DNA from: Smittium mucronatum
Taxonomy: Eukaryota; Kickxellomycota; Harpellomycetes; Harpellales; Legeriomycetaceae
Reading direction: 5' to 3'
Length of the DNA stretch: 64,000 nt
Assembly (NCBI GenBank): GCA_001953115.1
Contig: LSSL01000764.1
Location: 1 to 64,000, forward strand
The notes under the pieces are model-generated. The model was not told the origin of the DNA. It made no database searches and saw only the letters and a list, made by a program, of their open reading frames with translations. Made by a program: the position numbers and the translations under genes. Of this stretch, positions 37,325 through 52,125 are shown in pieces. Positions within the stretch are counted from its first letter, which is position 1; each line of letters begins with the position of its first letter.

Positions 37325-40300
37325 TTTTCATATTATTTAAAAAAAAATCTTAAATTTAATTTTAAAATCGAAAATAATATTTAAAATGGCAAAAACTCCA
37401 AACTTAAAAGTTGGGATATCAATACTTAATTAAAATTATTTCTCTCTTCACAATAAAATATTAAGTTTGATTTAAATTGGTAATCTATTGTACTTTTAAT
37501 TAATGGAATAAACGTAGAATTATAATTCATATTTAATAAAATCAAATTATGTCGCTTCAAAATATAAATATCTAATATTTTTTAATCTATTCTTTATTTA
37601 TTTTTAGAATAAGTCATTTTTGAATTTTTTATTCATAATCATAGTTTAAAAAAAGAAAATTATTTATTTTCATTTTTTTTAAGTTTTTGATTTAATTGAT
37701 TTAGATTTGTGTAAACTTATAAAAATAAAACACCATCGTCATGAATTTAATACTAATAAAGAATCAAAATTAAAAAGCTCTTAGACACGAAATTTTTTTA
37801 GCTCAAGCAAGAAGCTTAATATTTTTCATTGGTATGTATTTGATCAATATAAATCACAATATATGTATATAAGTTATTCTAAAAGAATGATTACAAATTT
37901 TAAATATGATAAATGTTATTTTTTTATATAAATAAAAAAAAAATTAATGGAAACCTTCATTTTTTTAGAATTGTGAAGTATAACCGTCCTCAAAAAAAGT
38001 TTAATATGAGGAAATTTTATTTAAGGCGGCTTTTATCTGATTAATATGAATATATAAATGAATATAAGGCCGGTTATGGTATTAATAGTTTTTTTTTGAA
38101 AAGAGGTGGGTTTAAAATATTCAACATTATATAAGGCTCTGAAATCATTGGATAATTACAAAAAATTATTCGATTACACACCTATAAAATTTTTATATCC
38201 CTACTTAAAATTGCTTTGATAAGGATTAAATAAGACTGAATTGTCAATTAGAGAAAAATGGTAAAAAAAATTTAGATTTTTTTTTTGGTTCCCATAAATT
38301 CTATAAGTAGTTTTCGAAATATACTTTAAATAATAGTTCCGAATTATTACCATAAAAGGGGCTCATATAAAGTAGCAATGATGTTATAGAAAAGGTTATA
38401 TTTGGATTTATTCTTGATTTTATTGAGGATATCCGTGTCAACTGTTTAGGAATGAAAATAATAGAATACATTCGCGAGTTATTTTTCTAACGGATTGAAA
38501 ATTCTTCAAGTGGTAAGAAATAATAATTGATTATTTTTAATATCCTTTTATACCTTTTTTCTAATCCATTTTTAAAAAGAACTTGGGCATATATTAGATG
38601 AAATATTAAACTTTATTGATTTTGAGATAAATTAATATCATCAGAATTACAAATTAATTTTATATTTATTGTTACATAAAATATATTTAAATAGAAAAAG
38701 TATAAATTAAAAACTAATAAAGAATGATTACTTTTGATTTTATTTTTTTATTCAAAAAAAATACACGTAAAAAATAATAATAAAACTGTATAAATATGAA
38801 TAATAAATTTTTAACCCCATTAGATAAGCGTTTTTTATTTTAAAAAATAAATTTTTTGGGTAAATCACCCAAAAATATTGATGAATAATTAAATCATTAA
38901 AATCATTAATAATATGATTGATTTATTAATTCAAGCTTAAATAATTTTAGAGTATTAAAATTTTGTATTTTGATAAGATCCTGAAGCCGATTTAATCTTT
39001 TTTTGATCTATTAATACCAGTTTAGTTAATTTGGTTTTTTTGTGATTTTATCCCAGATTTTTATTGGCTGATTCATATTTTTGAGAAATATTTGGTGGAT
39101 TAATTAAAGTTTAGGATAATTTAATTGGTTTTAATATAGGAATTTTTATTATATTAGTGGTTTATGAGCGATTTTTTTGGGAATGTAAACATGTATTATT
39201 AAACATCTCTCAAAAATCCAAACCCCGAAAAGAAAAAAAAAGAAAAAATTCTTTTTTTCCAATCCCAAGATGACCAAAAGATAATTTTCGAGTCATTTAT
39301 ACACAAGGGTATATTTTTCCCCTAAGATAAAAAAGATTTAATATAATTAAAATCTTATCCATAAATTCAATTCGGTATAACATGGGAACGAAATTTTAAA
39401 ACAAGTTTCCCTTTAAAATTTGATGGTCTAAATTTCAGGAAAAAATAAAAATTATTATATATATATATAAAGAAATGTACGTATGTTATAATTTTCATAA
39501 ATCCGAATCCTTATTCTAAAATAGGAATTGAAATATTCCTTGCGGTCAAATTTTTTGAGATTGAGGAAAAAATTAAATCCGTGACTTCCTGTTACAAAAA
39601 AAAAACTAAGCTTTGAAAATCTTATGAAATAACGAACCAATTCACTTTTTAAATAAAAAAAATCAGTCCACACTTTATAAATTAAAAATCCGCCTAATTA
39701 TACAATAAAAATAATAAAAGAGAAAAAAAGAAAAATCATATTCAGATATTTATCCTGAAATAACTCCGCCGCATTATTATATTATCCCTCTAATTATTTT
39801 TAAATATGATATAATGTTATCGGTGGAAACAGATGGCTCATTTTTTTATGCTTCTTTTACTTTTGAAGCTATTATTTCTATACCAATTTCGCAAGTGGAA
39901 TTGATTTCAACTTTGGCTATCGATTCATATATTTTCTTAAATTCTAAGCTTAAAGTTATTTTATCCCATTTCATGTTTATTTCTGGTAATTTTTCTAGGA
40001 ATAAATTTAAACTGAAAAAAAATTATTAAAGCCATACAAAATCATGTGAATTTATACAAAATATATCATTAGATACAAAATTAAGAAATTGGGGAAATTT
40101 TCGTTAGAAAAAAATATTCAGATCGATAAAAAAAAGTTTTTAATTGTTTTCAGCTGGTTTTTTTAAAATGCAAAACATATATTTGATAAATAATTATATT
40201 AGCTAAAAAATAGCGGGCTGGTATTTATGAAGCATCCTACAGTCATAGTTCGGATATTAACTGAAGTCAATTACTTGAAACTTCTACATAATTTATCATT

Positions 40301-43300
40301 CACAGTATAATATTAACCAAACTGATTAATTCATCTTAAGTGTGAAGAGGTAATATATTGTCTTATGATAATCATGTGTTTTAATGGGAAGTTATTATGG
40401 ATTTAATTTCCTAAATTTATAAAAAAATGGTAATATTGAAGATGAATGCATAACTATATTGTTTTTTAAACATAAATCTATCGAATAATGTCATAATTTA
40501 TTGAAAATATGAGATTTTAAACCTGGTAAATAGGCTGTTTTTCTATTATATTTAAATATCATGATATTTTACTCATTAAAATTTACATATTTGCTATTAA
40601 AAATGAAAAATAACAATTACCAAAATATTTATAACTTTATTTTTAAAACATCAGTCTAAATATTAAAATATTATATCATTACATTTTATTTATGTTTTTA
40701 TCACATAAAAATAAAATATTTCTTTTTGAAAAATGATTAAGAATGAAATTGAACATGAAATCGCTAGCAAAGTGATCCTTATATGTAATTTTATCTTGTT
40801 TCAGGGGTGGGTATGGAAAATTAGAAAATATAGCCCTCCATATATATTACATCGCTATTTATAACAAAATATATAATATTTCGTTATAGCAATTTTTAAG
40901 GTTACGATTTACTAAAAGTCTAGTTTAGCCGGCTATTCCTAAACACTTTAATTAATGCTGAGTAACAATATATCCGATTATAATTCAAATATGATTAACG
41001 TTATTAATCCAAAAAAACTAAATTTAAACATTTCAAATGAAAATTAACAGATATAAAAAATTCTATGTTCAACACAGCTTAAAGATATTTAATCATAAAT
41101 AAAAAAGCATAAAATTTTTCTAGTTATATCAATATTTTTCTTTTTATAACTAAAAATTCTAAGATCTTAAAAATCCCAAATACGATGATTATATATCTTA
41201 TCTAACAGAAGCTGTTTAATTAAAAAACATGTATTACTACAAAATTCGGGATATTTTTGTCCATCTATTTAATTTTTTCTAGCGGAAATGGCTCTAGCTG
41301 CTCAATTTTGTAACATATGACATATGACATATCAATTTACATAATTTTGATTCATTTTATTGGTCATACAAGGCTACAATACTTAAATTTAAGTTTTTAT
41401 AGCACTTTTTCGATAACTTCTAACCTCTTATCTATTTCGCAATTTTTTTCAAACAAAATATTGAATATGTGAATGGATATTTACCCTCAATTTTTTTTTC
41501 AGTATTAAGATATTCATATTTTAATCTTTTTTCAACTAAAATTTAATTTTATATTCGAGTATTAGAATTAATAAAAAAATTATTTTCATTTAATAACCTA
41601 ATCCTTGAGTATTTTGTTTATATTATACCTGGATTTTTTCTTCTTAGATTTTAGGGAGGAGGGGGTCGGAGAAAAAAGGATATTAACCAAGTATTTTTTA
41701 TTTTTCTTTCCTATATACACCATTTATATTATTAGGAAACATAATCTAACCCCTTAATTTTATAATGACTAAATTTGATTGATTTTTTTTATTTTATTTT
41801 TATTTTTATTTTTATTTGTTATCTGTTTTTGGATATTTAATCAGAACAATAGAAGACCGATGCAATAAGTGGATGTACTTTAAAAATGATTTTTTTCCGA
41901 CAAATTAAAATGAAAAGATCAAACTATATATAATTATATCAATTAAATGCGTAAAGTAAAAAATATTAAGCCGAGATTATATTATGGGTTTTAATTACAG
42001 AAAAATTCTTTTTAAGAATAAATTAAATATTTCGAAAAATTGATACATTTAAAAACATATATATATTTAAATGGAATAAATCAAAAAAGGTCAAAATAAC
42101 GTGTTTTTCTAAAAAAAATTTTAATTTCGCGATACAATCAGCTTATATTATATTAAAAGATTAAAAAGTAATTTTTTATTTAATTATTTTAAATCCCTTT
42201 TTACAAATTAGATATCATTATTTAGATAATAAAAATATTTTATATAAAATTTTAAATTCAATAAATATCAAATTACATAAATAACTTGCCCAAATTTTAT
42301 TTATTGGGAGAGAATTTTTTAATATAATTGTTGATATATTTAAAAAACAAAATTTGGTCATTTTTCATTTTATCATTTTCCAATCAAAAAAATTTACACT
42401 GTTCAACTTAAAAAACGAGAATTTATCATTTTGATAAGTGGTCATTTTTCAATAAAAAATGATCATCATATAAAATATGTGATTTTTCTCTTCATTAATA
42501 AACATTTTTAAAGAAATTTACCTATAGTTTCTATGAAAGCGTGAACTAAACCAGTATCAGATAGCAATAAATCGACTCAAAGGTAAATAGAAATAATATT
42601 CTGATTTTTTTGTGACTTATGAATACTTTTTTTAAAAAATATAATCTAATTTCAACATATTCTAAAATATTGATAATTTTTAATTGAATTATTAAAACTA
42701 GATTTTGAAAAATTAACACTTATAAAAATGAGAAATATTCGTTTTTTAGTTGAAAATTGTGCATTTTTTCGATTATAAAATGACCTTTTTTTAAAAAATT
42801 TTGGTAAATTTTTAGATTGAAAAATTCCTTCCCAATAAATAAAAACTGATTAAGTTATCTTTTTAATTTGATCTTTATTATATTTAAAACGCTCATTTTT
42901 TTCTGAAAGCTCTATATATAAAAACCAATTTGAGATTTATTAATGAATTTTTTTATAGAATTCATGAACTTTGCATGTAAATATTAGAAAATAGAATATA
43001 GCTCTTTATAAAGTTTTAAAGCTAAATTTATTTTCTTTTTTAAAGAAGAAAAATATTTTAAAAATGACTAACTCCAGCTTTCAAAGGCTTTTTTCAAGGG
43101 CAGAAGGTATAGATAAAATTTTTAGAGAAAATTCAATAGTTTAAAGTACTTTCTAAATCAATGGGACATATGTGTATTATCACTTTGACCAATTTATAAA
43201 GATGAGGTAACTTAATTGACCAATTTCATAATCTTTTCATTTTACAGACTCGTTTCTTCATTAAATACGGAATTATCGAGTATTAGAATTATTAAAGGTA

Positions 43301-45901
43301 TAAATTTGAATTTATTAATAAGGGACCCTTTGCCAATTTATTTAGCATATCTTAAATTTTATCCAAATTTTTAATTAATAGGTCCATTTTTTGATATAGA
43401 TTTTGAACCATCACAAACATTGATTCCAAGGATAACTAACATAATAAAAGACACTTTAAAAAATAATTTGCGTCTGAAACTAAAAAAAAACAGCCAAATA
43501 TCTCAAAAAATTTGTTTTTTTGCATTATCCAGAGGCGAATCTAATCATTGATGCTTTTATAAAGGATTTTTAGGGGTTTAAAACAGATTTTAGGGAGGAA
43601 AAGTTTTTATACTCAGGAAAAAAACAAGATGTTTTTGTTAAAAGAGAATTTGCTTATATCCCAGATGATAGGATTAAAATTATTAGCGGTATTAAATATG
43701 GAACATTCCATGGTATCAACTTATTTTTGAGCCGATTATATGATTAAAAAAATATTTATTGAATACTTCAGAAGAGATTGAATAGATGGCCCTCGATACT
43801 GATCAATATTGTAAGATTTTTGGAAACTTGTGATAGAAAGATTTTTACAAAATTTTTTACCAGAATTTTTTTAAATTTTAAGTCAGTGTGATTATAATAA
43901 TAGCTCAAGGTTTTCATAGATAAAAATTATATTTTATAATTATCAAGGAAGGTTAAATTAGCTCTGGGGAACTGCTAGGCTAGAAATAACAACAAATTTA
44001 GATCTCCACGAGAAAATACACGGAATATGTTTATTTTTGACCGAATATCATCTCATATTGCATCAGTTAAAAAGATAGAGCATAGATAATGACAATATTG
44101 GATTTTTTGGTTACTATCTTATTTTAATATATATTAAAAAATTTGCTTTTATAATTATATTAAAAATAAAAAAATTCGATTTTTTAATATTAATTTTTTG
44201 AAATGTAGCTATTAAAATAAACCTATATAGTTTTTTATATTCATTTATAATTTGGTATTTTATAAAAGTTTTTTTTTAAAAAAAATTATCAGCATTTAAA
44301 ATATATTTGCCGAAATTCTGTTGTAAAAAGTTAGCTATTATTTTATTTAAAAAAATCCGAAATTTTTCTAGAATAAGAATAATAGCATATGAATAATTGA
44401 TTAAAATAAATGGTATTGTCTATAAAAAAACCATATATTTATCAAATTTATTTTTAGATAAAATTTTATAATTTAAACCGGGCTATAAAAGTATTTAATA
44501 TATTGAAGGCTCGAATATCACTTATTTGATGAATCTTGTGAATTAAATACATATACACTTTTATAAAATGTAATAAAGTAACATAAAATTTGAGAGATGA
44601 GTTTCAGTCTATATTTTAAACGACAAAGAATAAGTTTTATATTTAAAACATCATCGGATATATTAATTTAAGGAAATATTTACCTTTTACCTCATCTTCA
44701 CAAAATTCTATTTAAGTTTCACAATTTTTGGTCGTTTTTGCCTTTGATTATTTTTGCAGCTAAAGTTAAAAAATATTTTCAAAAATTTTAAAAGTTTTAC
44801 TCCTAAAATATAATTTTAAGGACGTATTTTTAAGCCGATTTTTATCTTAAATGAGTTATAATTAAATCAATGAATAGAGGGGAAACTATTTAAACTAATT
44901 AATATATTGGTATATTTTAAAGACTTAATTACAGTTTATTAATTGAATTTATTAAAGTGAGAAGTAATTTGGAGTAAAATTTTACGATTATTGTTTTTTG
45001 GTTTTTTTAGAAAAAGTATGCCTTATAAAAGATGAAGAAAAGATATCTGGGTATTTTATTTCAATTTTCTATGGAGTTTAACATTATATTATAGTGAGAA
45101 ATAATAGGTATTTTAGACATATTTAATAGTATTGAAGTGATTATTTAGATATATTTAGGATTTTGCATTACCATGTGTTTGATTCATATATATTTAATTA
45201 TATATTGAATTAAAAGAAAGGGTGTATAATACTGAATTATATTCGAGAATATAGTAAATTTTAATATATAATGTTTTAAAAAGCTCAAATAGAATTGATT
45301 TAAACAAAAAAAAAATTTAAAAAAATTTCTTTGAAAAAAAATCTATGTCTTTATCAACTTTTTATAGAAAGAATGGATATTTCAACGTATAAATTAGAAA
45401 TTGGCAATTGGCAATTGAATATTATTATTTATAACTTCTTTAGCTTATAATGAGTTTCAGTGTTATTAATTCGAAGATATGGTTATTTAAACTTCTAAAT
45501 GGTATTTTAATATAATTCTAGATTCATTTTATTTTGATGAATGTTATTCTATTTCGAAAAAAAAAAAGAATTAAAAATTTCAATTTAATCTCAGTTTTAA
45601 GATATTTTATCGCGAAATTCGATTTTTTTTTTATATAAATGCTTTTTTTGACATTTTTTTTGATTTATTTCAATTAAATCACATTTTTTTAAATTTCTCG
45701 ATTTGTTGAAATGATGAATTTATTTCTAATAGAAAAAATTTCGCATTAAACTCCATTTATACAATTCTCGCTTAATATTATTAATATTATGCATTTAATT
45801 GATATAAAAATACACAATTCGATATTTTCGTTTTAATTATCCTAAAAAATGCGTTTTAAAAATATAAACATTTATTGCGCATGTAGTCTAATTAGCACAA
45901 T

Positions 45902-45920
45902 TATATATATATATATATAT
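45902..45920. repeat. (AT)n microsatellite
   Basis: Uninterrupted AT alternation in the desert. Confidence 0.85.
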
Positions 45921-46449
45921 TACTTAAATATTTATTCTGAAATGGAATGTATTTTTGGTTTTGATTTCTTAAAATAAAACCGTTTTGATTTTTCATCCCA
46001 ACTCCCCCTAATTTATTCAAGTTGATTACATATTATTAGTATGTTATGTATCTGATATAAAACATTAAAAAGTAGAAATGAATTAAAATTCTATCATTAA
46101 AATATTTAATCATATTACTAAAATCCAGAGTATTCAATTAGTCCATTAATTCTGAGATAATAAAGTCGTACATGTTTTATCTATCGCACCGTTTTTTTTT
46201 TTGAAATTAATGGGAATGATAAACAAAAAAAATTATCCAATATTATACAAAGAAAACTATAAAAATTATATATTCAAAAAAAAAACTCTCTATCAACTTG
46301 AATAAATATTTTTTGCATAAAACGTGAAAATGAAAAATTCATCTTGTTTAAAACCTCTTAAACTGATTTATTTTTATGTTTGATCCAACCGAAGTGGTTG
46401 AAATAGTAAAAATATTTAAAGCTTTATTTAAATATTCTATTTTGTGTAC

Positions 46450-46470
46450 TATATATATATATATATATAT
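46450..46470. repeat. (AT)n microsatellite
   Basis: Uninterrupted AT alternation about 550 nt from the previous one. Confidence 0.85.
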
Positions 46471-49400
46471 GCAATATATTTTTCAAACAATTGAAGTATA
46501 TTTTCTGATATTATTGAAATTTGAAACTTTTTAATTAATGGCGTTAAATTTTTGATAAATGACGAATTTTTACACAAATACTAGTATCATATATTTTGGA
46601 GATCATAAAGCAACAAAAAATGACCTATTAATAATTTATAACCTCCTAATGTTTTATTTCATAATTAATTTGTTTAGATAAGATTTATAATTTTTTTCCA
46701 AAAAAATGTAAGAAAAAATTATAAGTTTTTTCATTAAATGGTTTATTTTAATATTTCTTTTTCCATTTAAGAAAATAGAATTCAATAAATTCAATTCCTT
46801 GATTTATTTATAGATTTAAGATTTATAAAAGAGTTTTTTTGTTAATCGAAATCGTAATTTTATAAAATATTCGTTAATGTGCATCTGAAAGTTACCAATT
46901 CTAAGCTATTTATAACCAATAATGAATATATATATATATATTATTTAGTTTTTTTTAAATTAAACATATCAAAATATAATATTAAATAAAATTTAAAAAA
47001 TTTAACTATAATTAAAATTTTTATGTCGAAGCTTTTTCTTTTATTATTTTTATTTTAAATTGAGGGTTTTTTAATTTATAAAGTGTGAGCCGAATTTTTT
47101 TTGTTTAAAAAGTGAATTAGTTCCTTATTTGATAAGAATTTTCAAAATTTAGCTATTTTTTGTAAAAGAAAGTCGCTGATTTAAATTTAGTACTTAATCT
47201 AAATTTTTTTTGACTGTACGGAGTATGCGAATTCCGAATTTCAAATAAGGATTACGCTTTCTGAAAATTATATAACGTTTAAATAGCTTTTTACATTAAA
47301 CCAAGTTTTTTTTTTCTTTCTGAGATTTATTCTATCAAATATTAAAATAAAACTTGCGTGAAAAATTCGTGCCCATGTAATTCCGAATAGAAGTTAGAGA
47401 GAAAAAATCTCAATGATATTAAACCGTATTTGGCTTGGCGGATAACTATAGAGTTCAATATAAGTGACTCTAAAAATAGAGTTTAATCGTTTTGTGATTT
47501 GAAAAAATAATTTTTTTTTTTGGGGGGTTGGATTTTTGAGATGCATTTATAAATACATATTTACATATCCAAAAAAATCACTAATAAACCGCTCATATAA
47601 TCTAAAAAGCTAAATATTAAACCTAAGTCTATTATCTTAAAATTTAATTCATTCGCCAAATATTATTCATAATATTAAATCAAAAAATATAAATCTGGAG
47701 CAAAATCACTCAAAGATCAAATTAACTATATATAGATCGAAATATTAAAAAAAGTTTAGATCAGCAAAATTATGTTGTCAAATTACAAAATATTAATGTC
47801 ACTTGCTTATTTCAATCTCAATTTTATTTATCAATTATATTGTATTTATAAAATTGAAAAAAAATAATATAATTTGGGATTTAAAGCCCATAATAAAACC
47901 CTTTAAATAATGGTTTAAATTTATATCAACACAAAAAAATAAAAAAAATTTAATTTTTTATAGCATCAGTTAAATGTGAATTCAAACTAAAAAAAAGGTA
48001 GATTATACACAGTGTTTAATAATCTGCAAAATATAATTCAACTTTTGCATAATCGGATTACATCATTTAAATATGACCTATATTTCTCTAGAAAATATCA
48101 TAGCTATTCAACTTAAACAGATTACTGTTTTTTCCTTTTTAAAACTCTTTCTACTCGATATTACATTAAAAAAATATAAATATGTAAAAATATGTTAGTT
48201 AATAATACTGCAATATAGTTGATTTTTTTTAAAAAAAATATTGGAATTTAATTTTTTTTCATAATTTTTTTTTTCTGTTTGAATCAGCTACCTTTAAAAA
48301 ATTGAATTTTATTCAAATAAAGGAATAAATCTTTCCATTTACTCACGTCTTTGAGCTGCTGGATAACATCGAATTTACATCTTTTAAAAATATCCAAAAA
48401 ATGTAATTATTTGAGGAGCTCAAATTTTATTATTTTAGATATTTTCTTAAGAAATTTTTTGATACAAGATAAAAAATATCTTGGAAAAACGAGGATAATT
48501 TGTATCTTTTTATAGTTGATTATAAAAAAACACATATACACGTTCTATACAAATTAAAAAAAAGTATTTATTAAAATTTCATAGAATTTTTTACCAAACC
48601 AATGACTTGAAATGGCCAGTGGAATTAAATTTATTATTTTTTAAAGAGTGCGACACTTTATCGATGTTTTAATATTTTTTATCCAATATAATATCTATTA
48701 TTAACAATATTATATGAAATAAACGGAGTTTCACATATATAAAAAAGAAAAATTAATGAAATATCTGCCAAAAAATAAACTATATACCACCATAAAAAGG
48801 AAAAATTAAAATTTTTAAGGGTTTTTAATAAACCCAAATAAGTATAATAAAAAATACGAAATCATTTTTACATATATTTATACTATAAAATCTATACTAT
48901 CGTATGAGATAAAAACAATAATTTTTCTAAAAAAAGAAAAAATTGTTCGCAAAAGTGTTTAATTTTATACTTTTTATATACAGAAGGATATTTTGAGGTA
49001 TTTATAATCGGATAAAAAATGAATATGAAGCTAAAAATTGAGGATTTAGTTTAGAGATTCCAAAAAAAAAAAAAAAGGTTTTTTAATAAATTTGGCAATA
49101 GAAATTATGACGAGGTATTTCGAAAATACGCAAAAATAATTAAATATTTTTATAACACAATTACTAAATTATTTAAAAAAAAATCATTTATTTTTAGCTT
49201 AAAGATGAGACATTAAAGCAGTACTTCGTTTTAGGTATTATAAAATTGAATTTGAATCGATTTGTTATAAACAAGGACAGTTAAAAGGTTTTGATATTCT
49301 GATTTTTTTTTGCTAAAAAAATTGCATAAACTTATCTTGTAATTAAAGAATAGATTGTAATGAATGAAATCATTATTAATTTAGAAAATTTATTTGGAGG

Positions 49401-50879
49401 TTCACCAAAAAAATTGATTAGGTTTTTTATGTATCAAATTTATAGGGATATTTAACTCGTTAACCAAATAATTATACCTATCTTTTCATAAAAGAACTTG
49501 GAAACGAATTATTTGATATTTAATAAATATTTTATTTCAGAGATCAAAAAGTTGGGTGTGTTAATAGCACACTTGGTGACTTTTAATAATACCCCATGGG
49601 TTTATTTTTCATTACATGAATATATTCGTAATGAGCAATAACACGCAGATATGTTGATATAGTATTTATATAACTATTTTGTGTTATAAAAAACCAAAAT
49701 CATAAATGTATTTTCGAGTTTTTTTTTTTTTTGTATAATACAGAAAATCTCGACATAAATAATTTCATTTTAATTGGGGTGAGTTTTTTTTAATTATTAT
49801 TTCAGCATATTCTGTTAGGTATTTAAGCTTGTTTGGATGATTTAATTATGGTTGGTTTATATATATACATAGTAAATCAGGATTATCGAGAAAATTGACA
49901 GGAATATCGAATAAAAAAATAATGCTTAGATTAATAAAAATATTTCATCTCACAAAAATTCTTTTATATACTAAAAAATAATTTTACAATTCAAAATTTT
50001 CAGCAGTTTAAAGCATGGAAATCAGGTGGGGTTTTATTATTATTATATTCAGAAAAATAGCTAGAAAATAATATCAAATGCTTAAAACTTGTTAGGTATA
50101 TCGCAATTATAAACTTTTTCAAAAAAAATTAGAAAAAAAAAAAAACAGGTTTATAATCTGAGGTTTCTCTTAACGCTCTTTTGAAATTAAAATAAGGAAT
50201 TTTTAATATATTTCCCAGCTTTTAGTTCCAAAAAAAAGAATCTTTTTATTTTTTTTTTACAGATTTCAGAAATCTTCAGATATGCAAGACATGTTTAATT
50301 AAAGTTTTGAAAATTCCTGGAGTTGTTTTCAATTTTCTTTATTTTATTTTAACAACGAGAAAAATGCAAATGGGCTAAAACGTATTGGTGCCTTTACAAC
50401 GTAAAATATAATTTTTAATTTAAAACCCATAATTGCAATTACTACAAAATATGGATTCATTTATAATTATTATAAACGAAGAAGGGAAAAACCGAAATTA
50501 TAAACAAAATTATATTCAAGGGAGAATAAAAAAATGATAGAAATTTATAATTGCAAATGTGACCTTTTGTGAAAAATGGTACACATTAAAAATAAATTAA
50601 GAGTGTTATGGCTACAATGAAAACGAACCAAAGGAATATCTATCAAATCAGTATTTCGAATTCTAAAAAAAATAGCTCTGAAAGAGAATATGTGATTAAA
50701 ATATGGGATTCTTATAAAGGTATATTTCTATATTTGGATAAGAAAAAATCTTTATGCCACTTTTGAAAATGTAAAAAGTCATAAAGAAAAGATCCTTAGC
50801 TAAAAGGATCAAAGATTCAAAAAATATTAGCAGAATGATTTTGAGCAGGGATAGACTTGTAGCACAAAAGTTGGTGTAG

Positions 50880-52125
50880 TTAAATATCAGGAGAATAAGG
50901 CTCAAATGAAAATAATTTTCCAAAGACCAAATGTTGCACCACAGGAAATTTATTGAGAACTTCAGCTTTGTACATTTTGAAAAGACCAGAATTGACCTTT
51001 TTCCAACTCAAAAGTTCTGATATATTGTATAATTGGGAAGAATGCTCAAAGAATGGGCCTGTTTTTGTCTATTAAGTAGAGGCTTTGTTAATAAAAAAAG
51101 TCGGTGAATTGAATAAATCGTTCAAAATAATTTCTTTTTTTAAAAGAAAAATGCAAACCTTGTTTATGAAATCTATTGCACTAATGTAGAGATATTGATG
51201 GGAGTTCGCGTGAATAAATGAAGCGTTGATGGAAACTGAAGGAACAGTTTCAGAATTTATTAGTTGGGCGCTTCCAAAGTAATAGGGCAAGAATTGGTAG
51301 TCATCGAGACCCCATACACCGTGACTTCCTGCGGGTTCAAGGTGATAATACATTTGAATTTTGCGGACTAGGGTAAGATACTTGTTAAATAAAATCAGGA
51401 CAAGGCTAGCAGCTTGATCTCTGGCAAATACGCCTAACTTTGAAAGGTTTAGAAGGAATATAATAAAAAACATCTCATGACCACTTCCATAGTCGATTCT
51501 GGTCTTATTTCCAAAAGAGTTGACAAAGTATGGATACAAATCTAGTACTGTATTTTGATCATAATCTGGACAATTTGAATTATCGAGGATGTTTGTTATT
51601 AGTCCAGTGGCATCCTAAAAAACACGATGAATGCCTTTTTTATATAAAAATAAAATTTAATAATTTTTTTTGAAAAAAGTAAGTAAATGAATATTTGTAA
51701 TTTGATTTTTTTGAAAGAAATAAGAAAAATAAGTAAATACCTCTTCAAGCCTTCCTATCCAAAGTCTGAAGCTTTTATTTCCAAATCTTTGAGTTTCGTC
51801 TTGGATGGGAAGATATTCATCCAGCCATGTTTCCAAAGTATCCAGCATTTGACAGAAGCTAGATATAATCTAAGGAAAAATACCAAAAGGTTTAAACTTT
51901 GAAAAGAATGAGCCAAATTCTAAAAGGAATTGGTCAAACCAAAACAATAATCTAGGAGCCAAAAGAACAAACCTTTGAATCATCTTGCTGATCAGCTATT
52001 CTCTTGCCAATAACGCTTTCGCTTAGTTGCTGTATAAAACTTGTATATTCGAACTTGGCGCGGCTAGAGTTCCAAGCAACCATATCTATAGCATTATTTA
52101 TCCTTTTGCTTGGTTCATCCAACAT
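50880..52125 (-). CDS. PP2A phosphatase activator, PTPA/Rrd family, four exons
   Basis: Peptidyl-prolyl isomerase-like activator of PP2A-type phosphatases (yeast Rrd1/Rrd2, animal PTPA). Minus-strand exons are 52,125-51,973, 51,869-51,741, 51,614-51,159 and 51,068-50,880. Introns are 103, 126 and 90 nt, all in phase 0, with donors GTTTGT, GTATTT and GTTTGC. The joined product has 308 residues, within the family range. Hallmarks seen are RFGNKSFR in exon 2, DYGSGHE (135-141), LEPAGSHGVWGLDDYQFLP (186-204), a FINK segment at the end of exon 3, and KMYKAEVLNKFPVVQH in exon 4. The AG-TAG junctions restore this order exactly. No key element is missing, so an active PTPA is expected in the cytosol or nucleus. 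The exon 1 start MLDEPSKRI fits the family N-terminus. Confidence 0.93.

Larger units (their letters stand above)
36391..50879. other. AT desert without recognisable genes
   Basis: Over 14 kb of A/T-dominated sequence with no open frame above about 72 codons and no motif. It contains two 11-nt poly-C tracts (36,834-36,844 and 37,066-37,076), (AT)n runs at 37,294-37,320, 45,902-45,920 and 46,450-46,470, a short (TTTTA)n run near 41,789-41,816, three CATATGA-like heptamers at 41,314-41,332 and a small hairpin near 49,554-49,573. No complete TTAA-type element was seen. Confidence 0.65.
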
